A stretch of DNA of 64,000 nucleotides from contig CAMCXK010000006.1 in the NCBI GenBank assembly GCA_945883435.1, forward strand, positions 1-64,000, written 5' to 3'. Below, piece by piece: positions 16,652-25,705 of the stretch. The notes under the pieces are model-generated. The model was not told the origin of the DNA and searched no databases. It saw only the letters and a program-made list of their open reading frames with translations. The DNA comes from Chthoniobacter flavus. GTDB lineage: Bacteria; Verrucomicrobiota; Verrucomicrobiia; Chthoniobacterales; Terrimicrobiaceae. Positions within the stretch are counted from its first letter, which is position 1. Every line of letters begins with the position of its first letter. Position numbers and translations under genes: made by a program.

Positions 16652-18004
16652 TCAATGACCGGCGGGGCCTGGCAGTGGCATGGTGCCGATCGATCCGCTG
16701 AGCCTCGGCCACAAAAAGCCATAGGCCGCGACCACGACGAAGCACCCCAACGGGACCAAAAAAGCCGCCGACATGCCCCGCACGTCGCCGACCCACCCCA
16801 TTAACTTCGGCACCAGCGCGCCACCCATGATGGCCATGACGATGAACGAGGCAGCTGTCTTTGATTTTTCCCCGAGCCCGTGGATGCCGAGAGCGAAGAT
16901 CGTCGGAAACATGATCGACATGAAAAAGAAACTGAGAAAAAGCGCCACGAGGGAGATCCAGCCGAGCTTCAGGGCGATGACTCCCATGAGGAAGACATTC
17001 GCCGTGGCGTAGATTCCCATCACAGTGCCGGCGGGGAATTTCGACAAAATCCATGAACCCGAGGCCCGTCCGAGGAGAAACAGCGTGAATCCAAAGTAGG
17101 CCAAGAGCTTGGTGGCTCCCTGCTCGCTTACAAACCAGTCGCCATCGCGCTGCGTGACTCCGGCCGATCCACCGAGCCAGAAGCTCTCGCACCAGGCCGC
17201 TCCAACAGCTGGAATTTCCGAGACCACGTAGTTGATGAAAAACGCAAAAATCCCGGCTTGGGCCGCGACGTAGAAAAACTGTGCCGGCACGGCCATGACA
17301 AAATGCGGGCACTGCCAAATCGATTTTTCAAGGGACACCCCATCGCCATTCCCGGAATGATCCACCGGGGTGATCTCGGGCAAACGGACGAACCAAAAGA
17401 CAACAGCCAGCAGGCCGACTCCCGCGGCGATCCCGGCATAGGGAATCCAGAGCGTCTGCTGCGCCGCCTCCGCGCCATGCTCGGAATAGAAGAAAAGGCC
17501 GCCGATGATCGGGCCGAGAATCCAGCCCACACCGTTGAAACTTTGGGCGATGTTGATGCGGACCGCGGCGTGGCGGGAGTCTCCGAGCACGGTGGCGTAG
17601 GGGTTCGCAATGGTTTCAAGGAAGGTCAGCCCCATGGAGATGACACAGACTCCCACAAGGAAGGCCCAGAATGTCGAAATCCTTGTGGCCGGAATGAACC
17701 AGAGGCACCCCGCCGCCACAGTCGCCAGCCCCACCAGAATGCCTCCCTTGTAGCCAAGCTTGCGAGCGATCCAGCCGGCCGGCAGCGCCATGAGGAAATA
17801 GCCGAGGTAGTGGGCGAACTGCACCCAGGCCGACTGCGCTTTCGTGAGGTGGAGGAAGTCCTGGAAATGCTTGTCCATGACATCGATCATCCCGTTGCAA
17901 AGCGCCCAGAGGAAAAACAGCGAACTCACGAGTCCGAAAACAACAGCGTGGTTCCGTCCATCCGGAGTGCGAAAGAGGGAGGAGTGGGTCACGTCGTCAA
18001 ACAT
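16652..18004 (-). CDS. fucP: FucP-type major facilitator sugar permease
   Basis: About 450 residues with 12 predicted membrane segments. FFLWALCNGMIDVMDKHFQD in the first helix corresponds to the FFLWGFA-N-LND-L--HFQ signature of FucP-type proton symporters. FLETIANPYATVLG is a second conserved family motif. The ATG at 18004 is preferred over an upstream TTG at 18028. It is first in the fucose transcription unit and diverges from an AraC regulator, so import of L-fucose or a related sugar by proton symport is the likely role. Confidence 0.88.
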   Translation of the reverse strand: MFDDVTHSSLFRTPDGRNHAVVFGLVSSLFFLWALCNGMIDVMDKHFQDFLHLTKAQSAWVQFAHYLGYFLMALPAGWIARKLGYKGGILVGLATVAAGCLWFIPATRISTFWAFLVGVCVISMGLTFLETIANPYATVLGDSRHAAVRINIAQSFNGVGWILGPIIGGLFFYSEHGAEAAQQTLWIPYAGIAAGVGLLAVVFWFVRLPEITPVDHSGNGDGVSLEKSIWQCPHFVMAVPAQFFYVAAQAGIFAFFINYVVSEIPAVGAAWCESFWLGGSAGVTQRDGDWFVSEQGATKLLAYFGFTLFLLGRASGSWILSKFPAGTVMGIYATANVFLMGVIALKLGWISLVALFLSFFFMSIMFPTIFALGIHGLGEKSKTAASFIVMAIMGGALVPKLMGWVGDVRGMSAAFLVPLGCFVVVAAYGFLWPRLSGSIGTMPLPGPAGH

Positions 18005-18067
18005 GGTCGATGGGACGTGCTTCGCCAATAGACAAGCTTGACGGGATCATGGATAAAATTGACTTGC

Positions 18068-18943
18068 ATGTCTCATGTCCCGCCGCCCGATTTTTTATCC
18101 CGCCGAATTCTTCGCGGACGGTATCTCTTCTTCGAGCAAGGCCGGAGCGTTGGACCGGGATGTCGCATTGTGTGCGCTGGATGGGAGGAATGTCACACGG
18201 ACTTCTCGCTGGTGCGCGGAGCCTTTGAATTCGAGGCGGTCGAGCTTCTGGTGTCCGGCGAGTGGGTGGTCACGCAAAACGGCCAGGCAGCGCATTGTGG
18301 AGCAGGCACGCTCGTCGCTTATGGCCCTCGAACGCCGGTGGCGCTGCAAGCGGCGGGTCCGGGTCCGCACCGGAAGTATTTTCTCGATTTGCGGGGGCGT
18401 GCGGCGCATGTCCGGTCAGGTGATCTCTGTGCCCGCAGCCCGATTTTCTTCCCGGCGGGTTCCACGGATGTGCTGGCCGGTCTGTATGAGCAAATTTTGT
18501 CCTGTGTGCAATTGCCGGAGGCGGCCCGGATGCGCCTGGCGAATCTTTTGGCGGAGGTTCTACTGGAGCGCTTGAAGGTTGAGATGCCGCTTCGGCAGGC
18601 CGAGTGGGTGCCGCGCTCCGGCGAGACGTTCCGCAAGTGCCGCGATTTCCTGGATGCGCACTATCCGTCGGTGGAATCGATCCGTTCCGCAGCGGCGGCC
18701 TGCCATGTCTCGCCCGAGTATTTCGCGCGGTTGTTTCGGAGGTTCGCCGGGGTCACGGCGGAGCATTATCTGGCCACGCTGCGCATCAACCACGCGACCC
18801 GCCTGCTTCAGCAAACCGGCATCAGTGTGAAGGCCGCCGGGTTGAGCGTGGGTTTCAAGGATCCGTCGCACTTTTCCCGCTGTTTCAAAAAACTCCGCGG
18901 AGTCCCGCCGGGAGCGGCGGCGCGTTGGGCCCGCCAGGACTGA
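18068..18943 (+). CDS. AraC-family transcriptional regulator of the fucose genes
   Basis: 291 residues from the ATG at 18068. The N-terminal half is a cupin-like sensor (VSGEWVVTQNGQAAHCGAGT). The C-terminal third is the double helix-turn-helix of AraC proteins, with IRSAAAACHVSPEYFARLFR and then VKAAGLSVGFKDPSHFSRCF. It is divergent from the permease gene with a 63-base gap, so it most likely senses the imported sugar and activates the fucose genes from that gap. No operator repeats could be fixed by eye. Confidence 0.88.
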   Translation: MSHVPPPDFLSRRILRGRYLFFEQGRSVGPGCRIVCAGWEECHTDFSLVRGAFEFEAVELLVSGEWVVTQNGQAAHCGAGTLVAYGPRTPVALQAAGPGPHRKYFLDLRGRAAHVRSGDLCARSPIFFPAGSTDVLAGLYEQILSCVQLPEAARMRLANLLAEVLLERLKVEMPLRQAEWVPRSGETFRKCRDFLDAHYPSVESIRSAAAACHVSPEYFARLFRRFAGVTAEHYLATLRINHATRLLQQTGISVKAAGLSVGFKDPSHFSRCFKKLRGVPPGAAARWARQD

Positions 18944-19005
18944 AAATCGGGCCCCCCGCATATTGTGGTGGATTTTTAGAGCCTCTGCCGATTACCAAAC
19001 TATCC

Positions 19006-19497
19006 ATGCGTTGCCCGAAGTGTGGGACCCTCGAGGACAAGGTGATCGATTCGCGACTGTCGAAGGACGGTGCGACAACCCGCCGTCGCCGCGTGTGCCT
19101 GGAATGCGACACGCGATTCACCACCTACGAGGTTCTCGAGCGGGTGGAGTTGCATGTCGTCAAGCGGGATGGGCGCCGTGAATTGCTCGACCGGGCAAAG
19201 ATCATGTCCAGCATCACGAAAGCCTGCGAAAAACGGCCGGTGCCGATCGAAAGTATCGAGGCGGCGGTCGAGGATGTGTTGCAAGACATCGACAACCTCC
19301 AAGCCCTCGAAGTCTCGTCCAAGTATCTTGGAGCGGTGGTCATGGCGCGGCTTCACGCCCTGGATCCGGTCGCCTACGTGCGGTATGCCTCTGTCTACCG
19401 GCAGTTCCAGGAGGTCGGCGACTTCATCGAGGAAATCCAGTCGCTCGAGCGCCGGGTGGCGGCCAGTCCCGACCAGACCGAGCTTTTCAGTTCGTGA
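19006..19497 (+). CDS. nrdR: transcriptional repressor NrdR
   Basis: 163 residues, normal for NrdR. It starts MRCPKCGTLEDKVIDSRLSK; the zinc ribbon is completed by CLECDTRFTTYE. An ATP-cone follows (VVKRDGRRELLDRAKIMSSI, then VEDVLQDIDN). NrdR binds ATP/dATP and represses ribonucleotide reductase genes through NrdR boxes; no reductase gene lies in the window. Its stop overlaps the GTG start of the next gene (GTGA), so the two are coupled. Confidence 0.95.
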   Translation: MRCPKCGTLEDKVIDSRLSKDGATTRRRRVCLECDTRFTTYEVLERVELHVVKRDGRRELLDRAKIMSSITKACEKRPVPIESIEAAVEDVLQDIDNLQALEVSSKYLGAVVMARLHALDPVAYVRYASVYRQFQEVGDFIEEIQSLERRVAASPDQTELFSS

Positions 19498-20051
19498 TCG
19501 CCTTCCGAAACGACTACCCGCTGGTGCGGTTCGACGACGGCAGCGTGATGCACTACGACCGCGTGTGGCTCGCCAAGGAGGTGGTTCACGCCGCCGAGAG
19601 GGCGGGCTACAAAAAGTGGTGGCTCACCCCCCATGTCACCGAGAGCATCTCCACGTTTCTCCGCCGGGAGTTCCAAGGCAGCATCGTGCAGATCGACCGG
19701 TTGGAGCAGGCGGTGCGCTCCGTGCTTCAGGTGATCGGATACTCGGATGTCGCCCGTTTTTTCCAAACCCTGCCGCCGCCCGTTTGGATCGTGCTTTCCG
19801 ACGTGGCGCGCCAGGCCGGAACGGCTTATGAACTCCGCTTTTTTGGATTGCTGAGGGAGCGGTTGGCCGCGGTGCTCGACTCGCCGGCACGCCAGCTTGA
19901 ATTGCGGGATCTGAACGAGGCGATCAAGTCCCTCTGTGGTTCGAAATATTGGACCTTTGAATGTTCGATCTTGCGCGACGAGGTTGTCGCATTTATCCGG
20001 GCCGAGATCGCCGCCTCCAAGCGGCGCGACCTTCACCTCACACTTCGATGA
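19494..20051 (+). CDS. uncharacterised protein coupled to nrdR
   Basis: 185 residues, with a GTG start that overlaps the nrdR stop. I do not recognise the family with certainty. The N-terminal third (DRVWLAKEVVHAAERAGYKK, then TPHVTESISTFLRREFQGS) is helical and faintly recalls an ATP-cone layout, in which a nucleotide-binding helical domain is followed by VEDLV-like segments. No catalytic motif, export signal or membrane segment is visible. Overlap with both nrdR and the HIT gene argues that it is real and functions with one of them. A co-regulator of nucleotide reduction is a guess. Confidence 0.7.
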   Translation: MIAFRNDYPLVRFDDGSVMHYDRVWLAKEVVHAAERAGYKKWWLTPHVTESISTFLRREFQGSIVQIDRLEQAVRSVLQVIGYSDVARFFQTLPPPVWIVLSDVARQAGTAYELRFFGLLRERLAAVLDSPARQLELRDLNEAIKSLCGSKYWTFECSILRDEVVAFIRAEIAASKRRDLHLTLR

Positions 20052-20386
20052 CGTTGTTTGAAAAAATCGTGGCCCGGGAAATCCCGGCCGACATCCTTCA
20101 CGAGGACGACCTTTGCATCGCATTTCGCGACATCGCCCCCCAGGCTCCAGTGCATGTGCTGGTCGTTCCCAAGCGGCCGCTGCCGCGTGTGGCAGAGGCC
20201 CGCCCCGGCGACGAACCGCTTCTTGGCCACCTTTTGCTCACGGCAAGCCGTCTGGCTGCCGGCCTGGGAATTGCAGAGTCGGGATTCCGCGTGGTGATCA
20301 ACAATGGACGCGATGGAGGCGAATCGGTGCCTCATTTGCACGTGCATGTCCTCGGCGGCCGCCCGCTGGAATGGCCTCCCGGCTGA
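20048..20386 (+). CDS. HIT-family purine nucleoside phosphoramidase (HinT-like)
   Basis: 112 residues. It starts TLFEKIVAREIPADILHEDD and ends with the histidine triad PHLHVHVLGGRPLEWPPG; the triad His are residues 96, 98 and 100. This is the classic HinT length and ending. Such enzymes hydrolyse AMP-lysine or aminoacyl-AMP type phosphoramidates. It overlaps the previous gene by four bases (ATGA) and lies 36 bases before dsbD. Confidence 0.93.
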   Translation: MTLFEKIVAREIPADILHEDDLCIAFRDIAPQAPVHVLVVPKRPLPRVAEARPGDEPLLGHLLLTASRLAAGLGIAESGFRVVINNGRDGGESVPHLHVHVLGGRPLEWPPG

Positions 20387-20422
20387 TTGCGCGGCGGGGC
20401 GGCCGTTGTTAGCGTGCCTCCC

Positions 20423-22426
20423 ATGAGGTTCCGTCTGATTTTTTCCGCGCTCGTTTTCTGGTTCGCCTGCACGCATCCCCTGGCGGCGCAGGTTCGGGAC
20501 GGGCGCTCGTTGGTGAAAGCTTCTTTGATCGCGGATACGACGGCTGTGGTTCCCGGCAGGGCGTTTCAAGCCGCCTTGGTGCTGGAGATGGCCGAGGGCT
20601 GGCACACCTACTGGGAGTATCCGGGCGATTCGGGCCTGGCCACCTCGCTCGATTGGAGCCTGCCCGAAGGATTTATTGCCGGTCCGCTGGAGTGGCCGCT
20701 TCCGGATGCCAAACTTGAGCCGGGGGACATTCAAATCTACGGCTACAGCGGCCGCGTCGTAATTCCCGTGACACTCACACCGCCGGCGACCCTCTCCGGT
20801 GACAGTGTGACGTTGAGGGCCAAAGCCTCTTGGCTCGTCTGCGCCGAGATTTGTGTGCCGGGCGACGAGGCGCTGGAGTTGGGCCTTCCAGTGGCAACCT
20901 CGGCCTTGCCGGCGAACGGGGAACTTTTCGATGCTGCACGGCGGTTGGTCCCCTCCGCGTTGCCGCCGCCTTTTGAGCTCCGCTGGGCACGCTCCGGCGC
21001 GGATGTGTTGATCGGTGCTCCCGGGCGGGAGATCTCGTTTTTTCCGCTGCCGCGAGAAAATGAGGCGGTGGGGCATCCGGTTGCGGTCGCTGCAGGAGAG
21101 GTGCGCCTCTCGATGCCGTTTCCGGCCCGCGGTGTTCTAGCCTCGGGATTCGGATCGGAACGGCGGGGGTGGCTCGTGGTCGAACCCGCGGAGCCGCCAG
21201 CGTTGCCGCTTTCGCTCGGATGGGCCCTCTTTTATGGATTTCTGGGGGGCTTGCTTCTCAACCTGATGCCCTGTGTGTTGCCGGTGATCTCGCTCAAGAT
21301 TTTTGGATTTATCCGCCAGGCGGGCGAATCCCGTTGGTCGATTTTAAGTCATGGCCTTGCCTTTACCGCCGGGATTTTCGCATGGTTCCTTCTCTTGGGG
21401 AGTGTGGTGGTCGGACTCCGAGCGGGTGGCGGCGAGGTGACGTGGGCGTTTCAGTTTCAAAACCCGTGGTTCAACATGGCCATCGGTTCGATCGTGTTTG
21501 TCTTCGCTCTGAATCTGGCCGGGGTTTTTGAATTCGTGTTGCCCGGCAAGGCGGCTGGAGCGCTGGAGGCGACCGGCAATCGGGAAGGCCTGGCCGGGTC
21601 TTTTTTTCAAGGAGTCTTTGCCACTTTGTTGGCGACTCCTTGCACAGCACCCTTCCTCGGGACAGCCTTGGGCTTTGCGTTCAGCCAATCGGCCGCTGTG
21701 ATTCTGGGAATGTTTGCGGCTGTCGCAAGCGGCATGGCGCTGCCCTATGTGATGCTGAGCGCCCAGCCATCCTGGCTGAAAATCATTCCCAAGCCCGGGG
21801 CGTGGATGGAACGCCTCAAGCAATTCATGGCTTTTCCGCTTTTTGCCACGCTGGTGTGGATTCTTTCGATCCTGGGGGGGCAACGCGGCGTTGAGGGGGT
21901 CGTTTGGTTTTGTGCGTTTCTTTTGTGCCTTGGCCTCGCTTGCTGGATCTTCGGGGCATTTTGCGGACCGCTTTCCAAGCCGGCGGTCCGGTGGTTCGCT
22001 TTGGCACTGATCGCGTGCCTGGTGGCTGGAGGGGCGGGGTATTTTCTGCCGCACCGGGCGGAGGGAACCAGTTCGGAGGATGCGATTGAGTGGGTTGGGT
22101 TCACTCCGGGGCGATTGCAGGCGGAGACTGCGGCCGGCAGGACGGTCTTTGTGGATTTTACGGCCGACTGGTGCATCACCTGCAAGTTCAACGAGCGCAC
22201 GGCGATCAACACCCCTTCGGTGCGGCGTATCTTGCGGGAGCGCGGGATCGTGGCCATGAAAGCCGATTGGACCAACGCGAATCCCGAAATCACCGCCGCA
22301 CTCAAATCATTTGGCCGTGTCGGTGTTCCGTTTTACGTGATTTATCCAGGCACGGGGATGCCTGTTCCACTGCCGGAGTTGCTGACCGAGAACCTTCTTC
22401 TGGAAGCCTTGGAAAACGCCCGTTGA
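20423..22426 (+). CDS. dsbD: cytochrome c biogenesis / thiol:disulfide interchange protein DsbD
   Basis: 667 residues from the ATG at 20423, which opens a signal peptide. The periplasmic alpha-like domain has ASWLVCAEICVPG. The membrane domain (about residues 265-535) carries GLLLNLMPCVLPVISLKIFG and LATPCTAPFLG, the conserved transmembrane cysteines of DsbD/CcdA. The C-terminal thioredoxin domain has DFTADWCITCKFNE with Cys584 and Cys587. It moves electrons from cytoplasmic thioredoxin to periplasmic partners. Its N-terminal domain looks like the ScsB/DipZ variant. It is tail-to-tail with the next gene, with stops on adjacent bases. Confidence 0.92.
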   Translation: MRFRLIFSALVFWFACTHPLAAQVRDGRSLVKASLIADTTAVVPGRAFQAALVLEMAEGWHTYWEYPGDSGLATSLDWSLPEGFIAGPLEWPLPDAKLEPGDIQIYGYSGRVVIPVTLTPPATLSGDSVTLRAKASWLVCAEICVPGDEALELGLPVATSALPANGELFDAARRLVPSALPPPFELRWARSGADVLIGAPGREISFFPLPRENEAVGHPVAVAAGEVRLSMPFPARGVLASGFGSERRGWLVVEPAEPPALPLSLGWALFYGFLGGLLLNLMPCVLPVISLKIFGFIRQAGESRWSILSHGLAFTAGIFAWFLLLGSVVVGLRAGGGEVTWAFQFQNPWFNMAIGSIVFVFALNLAGVFEFVLPGKAAGALEATGNREGLAGSFFQGVFATLLATPCTAPFLGTALGFAFSQSAAVILGMFAAVASGMALPYVMLSAQPSWLKIIPKPGAWMERLKQFMAFPLFATLVWILSILGGQRGVEGVVWFCAFLLCLGLACWIFGAFCGPLSKPAVRWFALALIACLVAGGAGYFLPHRAEGTSSEDAIEWVGFTPGRLQAETAAGRTVFVDFTADWCITCKFNERTAINTPSVRRILRERGIVAMKADWTNANPEITAALKSFGRVGVPFYVIYPGTGMPVPLPELLTENLLLEALENAR

Positions 22427-23080
22427 TCAGGCTGACGGTGAGGGCGTGGGAGTCGGAGTGGGCGTGGGAGTCGGAGTGGGGCCTGGAATTCCGCGGTTGG
22501 AGAGAAGAATCCCCAGAAAGTTGAGAGCGCCTGCCCCGTCGAGTGATTGGCTGTTGGCCTGGCGGGTGAGGTTGGGATTGTAGGTCGCTGCGGCGCGATC
22601 CGAGCCGGCGAAGCCATATTCAAAAGTGGTCACTGTGCCGTTCCCACCGCTGGTGCTTTCGGGTGAGGAGGCCAGAAGGAATCCGCGAAGTTTTTCCGAA
22701 ACATCCGCGCGCAGTTTGCCTCCAACATTGCGGTTCGAGTCGATCGGGCCCAGGACCTGCAGGGCGGCGTTGTCGCCGGATGAGGAGGCTCCGAACAATA
22801 CCGCGTGAACCCGGCCGGAGTAATCGCGGGTCAGGCTGTAGGAACCGCCCACAAAGCCGGGGGCTTGATAAGGTGCGAAGGTGTTCGGATCGTTGGCCAC
22901 GATGAGCGAGTCGAATGTTGCAGCGGTGGTGTCCACAACAAGGTAACCACCCTCGAAGTTCGCGAAATTCACCGAACGACCGGTTTTTTCGAGGGCCAGA
23001 TCGTAAATCAGCAGCTGGGCCCCTGCCGGGGCGACGGTGGCGGCCAGTGCCGCCGCAAAAAAGGCGAGGAACGCTTTCAT
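22427..23080 (-). CDS. exported protein with Pro-Thr tail
   Basis: 217 residues from the ATG at 23080, chosen because MKAFLAFFAAALAATVAPAGAQ is a clear signal peptide. The mature part begins LLIYDLALEKTGRSVNFANF and continues with beta-rich sequence, including GSYSLTRDYSGRVHAVLFG. The last 18 residues are almost pure Pro-Thr (TPTPTPTPTPTPSPSA), coded in part by a perfect 2 x 18-bp repeat. I do not recognise the family. Similar short exported proteins occur in Verrucomicrobiota. The tail may be an extended surface linker. Confidence 0.7.
   Translation of the reverse strand: MKAFLAFFAAALAATVAPAGAQLLIYDLALEKTGRSVNFANFEGGYLVVDTTAATFDSLIVANDPNTFAPYQAPGFVGGSYSLTRDYSGRVHAVLFGASSSGDNAALQVLGPIDSNRNVGGKLRADVSEKLRGFLLASSPESTSGGNGTVTTFEYGFAGSDRAAATYNPNLTRQANSQSLDGAGALNFLGILLSNRGIPGPTPTPTPTPTPTPSPSA
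22443..22478 (+). repeat. perfect tandem 2 x 18-bp repeat coding for Pro-Thr
   Basis: GGCGTGGGAGTCGGAGTG occurs twice without mismatch in the 3' end of the exported protein gene. Eighteen bases is six codons, so a change in copy number would keep the frame and only change the tail length. Confidence 0.85.
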
Positions 23081-23112
23081 CAAGTCACCGCTAACCACGC
23101 CCGAGGTGTTCG

Positions 23113-23817
23113 TCAACCCGGGAGTCGTGAACTTCGCTGGCGACGTCGTTTGAAATGAACCACCCACTCTCCCTCTTCCAAGCGTTGCGACACGAGGCGG
23201 AAATCGCGTGGCGCCGGAAGAAAATCACCGGGTGTCCCGGTGAGAGTGGGGGCGGAATGACCGCCGAATATCACCGGTGCGATTGTCAGATGGATTTCAT
23301 CCAGCAAATCGAGGCGGGCCAATCCATGCAGCAATTCCCCACCGCCTTCGCACACAAGCGAGCGAACTCCATGGTCGCGGCGCAGGATCGCAAGCATGGC
23401 CGGCAGCGGCACCCCCGGGGAGTCGAAAAGAAACAACTCACACCGCGGGGCGATGGCCTCGCGGACGTCCTCCGGCATCCGCACGGTGGAAAACACAAGC
23501 AGTGGCGAGCCGTGATGTTGAAAAATCTTCCACTCTGGGTCGAAGACGCCGGAGCGACTGACCACGATGCGCAGTGGTTCGGCAGGAAGTCCCCGTTCGA
23601 CACGCCGGGCCCGGAGTTCGGGGTTCGACAGGCGCATCGACATGGAGTCGGCGGCAACCGTGCCACGGCCTGCGAGAATGGCATCATGGGCTGCGCGAAT
23701 GGCGTGGAGCCGGGCCTTGTCCGCGGGGGAGGTGAATTGGGAGGGGGTGCGGCGAACCGTGCTGATCTTGCCGTCCACCGTCATGGCAAAGTGCGCATGA
23801 ATTCTTGGCCGGATCAT
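23113..23817 (-). CDS. RibD C-terminal-type (dihydrofolate reductase-like) reductase
   Basis: 234 residues from the ATG at 23817, which overlaps the stop of the flippase gene. The sequence HAHFAMTVDGKISTVRRTPS, the AILAGRGTVAADSM loop and SLVCEGGGELLHGL are those of the RibD_C/bacterial DHFR fold. In riboflavin synthesis this fold reduces 5-amino-6-ribosylamino-uracil phosphate with NADPH. There is no attached deaminase domain, so it is a stand-alone reductase; the substrate cannot be set from sequence. It is the last gene of the minus-strand run that begins at glmS. Confidence 0.8.
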   Translation of the reverse strand: MIRPRIHAHFAMTVDGKISTVRRTPSQFTSPADKARLHAIRAAHDAILAGRGTVAADSMSMRLSNPELRARRVERGLPAEPLRIVVSRSGVFDPEWKIFQHHGSPLLVFSTVRMPEDVREAIAPRCELFLFDSPGVPLPAMLAILRRDHGVRSLVCEGGGELLHGLARLDLLDEIHLTIAPVIFGGHSAPTLTGTPGDFLPAPRDFRLVSQRLEEGEWVVHFKRRRQRSSRLPG

Positions 23818-24791
23818 TCCTTCAGCGGAGCGGATGGTTGGTCGCTCGATCGGTAGAATAGGTAAACCGCTCCCCCGATGAGGCTCCAGGCCACTTGGAT
23901 TAAAAAGCCCGAAAGCGAGACCAGCGTGGCGATCGGCTCGGGAGTCGCGTAAAGAGCGCCCAGAATCTGGATGAACAATCCCTCGCGCACGCCGGTGCCT
24001 CCCACGCTGATCGGCAGCGCGGTCACTGTCGCCACAATCGGCATCACACAATAAATGCTGAGCAAGTGCAGCCCGGCGGAAAACGCCATCGATCCGAACC
24101 AGAAGGTCGAAAACATGAGAAGATGGGCCGGAATCGAAACCAGAAACGCCTTGCCCACGGATCCCCCGGCTTGGCCGCATTGGGCGAAGGCGTCGGCAGC
24201 CTCGATGATTTTGGCACGCGCGGGAAGCCACGCGGGAAGCGCGTCTGCGAGGCGGAAGTGTCCGGTGACCCAGGCCACCACGATGAAGGCCAGCGAGCCA
24301 CCAAGGATGAACGCGGCGGTGCCGATGCCGTAGCGCGTCACCTCGTGGGCCATCAATTCGTCCCAGCGAAGCATGATGACCACCGCCGAAACGGCCACCA
24401 GTGCAAGCACACCGACCACCCGGTCGATAAACACACTCAGCAGCGCGCCCGCTTTTTTGTCGGGCGCCTCGCGCATGATGAGGAAAATCTTGAGGATGTC
24501 GCCGCCCGTGGAACCAAGCAGAAAAAGGTTGAAAAACATTCCGACGAGGAGAATCCGCAGGCTGCGCAGATACGGAATGAAAATGCCCTGCACGCGGAGC
24601 AGGATCTGCCAACGGAAGGCTTGCAGAAGAAGACCACAGCCCATTGCAAGAAATGCGGGCAATAGCCACCATTCATTCGCCTCCTCAAGAGCCTCAAGCA
24701 ACTTCCGGTTTTGCTCCGGGTTGCGAAAAATCCACCAGAGCAGGCCGACAGTAATGGCGACTTGGAGGACGGTCAGGACGTGTTTTTTCAT
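23814..24791 (-). CDS. flippase-like membrane protein (LPG synthase TM / UPF0104)
   Basis: 325 residues from the ATG at 24791, which overlaps the stop of the isomerase gene. It has about eight hydrophobic segments. FRWQILLRVQGI and LRSLRILLVGMFFNLFLLGSTGGDILK are the conserved segments of the lysylphosphatidylglycerol synthase TM family, and SVGGTGVREG is the late motif. Members act as lipid flippases or glycolipid exporters. There is no aminoacyl-transfer domain, so it is not MprF itself. The substrate is unknown. Confidence 0.85.
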   Translation of the reverse strand: MKKHVLTVLQVAITVGLLWWIFRNPEQNRKLLEALEEANEWWLLPAFLAMGCGLLLQAFRWQILLRVQGIFIPYLRSLRILLVGMFFNLFLLGSTGGDILKIFLIMREAPDKKAGALLSVFIDRVVGVLALVAVSAVVIMLRWDELMAHEVTRYGIGTAAFILGGSLAFIVVAWVTGHFRLADALPAWLPARAKIIEAADAFAQCGQAGGSVGKAFLVSIPAHLLMFSTFWFGSMAFSAGLHLLSIYCVMPIVATVTALPISVGGTGVREGLFIQILGALYATPEPIATLVSLSGFLIQVAWSLIGGAVYLFYRSSDQPSAPLKE

Positions 24792-25696
24792 GGATATCGG
24801 CGTTTCCACTCGGCGGCAGCGGCCAAAATCTGCCCCTTCTCCGCACGGGGAGACATTTCCAGCACGCGCACGGCATGAGGAGGGATCAACGGAGCTAGGT
24901 CATCGAACGGAGTGGATCCCTGGAAGGGGGGACGGTGGTCGCGGAATGGCGGTTGGGTATCGTGAATGTGACATCCCACCAACCGGGAGGCCATGCGCTC
25001 CAGATGCTCGCGATGGTCGATCAAGCCCAGGTTGTGCTTGATCTGGGCATGGCCGAAGTCGTGCCAGTAGCCGGCGTGCGGTCCCAGCGAATCGAGAAAC
25101 GACTCGAACTCCCGCTCCAGTGGAACCGCCTCGTAATACTCGCGGTTTTCGATGCCAAGCCGGACGCCCAGTTTTCCGGCGTGTGCAACCGCCTCTTGCA
25201 CCAGAGCCAAAACCCGTTGCGAGTGGGCCGCCGCAACCGCCTCGCGGGCGCGCACCGCCGCGATTTTTTTTGCCACAAAATTCCGGCTGTGAACCTCCCC
25301 CATCTCAACCATTTTGCGGAGGGGTTCGGTCAAATTGAGCGAGCGGATGCGACCGGTGTGAACCACCACATACGGGGCTTTCAGCTTCGCGGCCCAGTCC
25401 ACCGTGGCTTGCGTGAGCTTGAGGGCGCGCTCCCGGTCTTTCGGGCGGTGGGAGGTGAATTCGTAGCAATCCGGCGAATCAGTGGTCACCTCGATCGGCA
25501 TCGGCAGGAAGTTGTGAACACTCGAGACGGTGAAACGGTGCTTTTCCCAAGCCGCCAGAATTCCCTCCAGTTGCGATGAGCGGAGGCCGTGGCTGAGCTC
25601 GATCGTATCGAATCCAAGATCCAGGATTTCCTCGATCAAGGCGCGGCCGTCCTGGTGTCTCCAGGAATTCCAGCATGTCGAGAGGGCGAGGTTCAT
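24788..25696 (-). CDS. sugar phosphate isomerase/epimerase (AP endonuclease 2 family TIM barrel)
   Basis: 302 residues. LDLGFDTIELSHGLRSSQLEG opens the barrel. YVVVHTGRI, LGIENREYYEAVP, GYWHDFGHAQIKHN and GCHIHDTQPPFRDH carry the His, Glu and Asp residues that bind the divalent metal in this family. The reaction cannot be named. The gene is translationally coupled to the flippase gene and lies 9 bases after the FAD oxidoreductase. Confidence 0.85.
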   Translation of the reverse strand: MNLALSTCWNSWRHQDGRALIEEILDLGFDTIELSHGLRSSQLEGILAAWEKHRFTVSSVHNFLPMPIEVTTDSPDCYEFTSHRPKDRERALKLTQATVDWAAKLKAPYVVVHTGRIRSLNLTEPLRKMVEMGEVHSRNFVAKKIAAVRAREAVAAAHSQRVLALVQEAVAHAGKLGVRLGIENREYYEAVPLEREFESFLDSLGPHAGYWHDFGHAQIKHNLGLIDHREHLERMASRLVGCHIHDTQPPFRDHRPPFQGSTPFDDLAPLIPPHAVRVLEMSPRAEKGQILAAAAEWKRRYP

Positions 25697-25705
25697 TGGT
25701 CGAGA

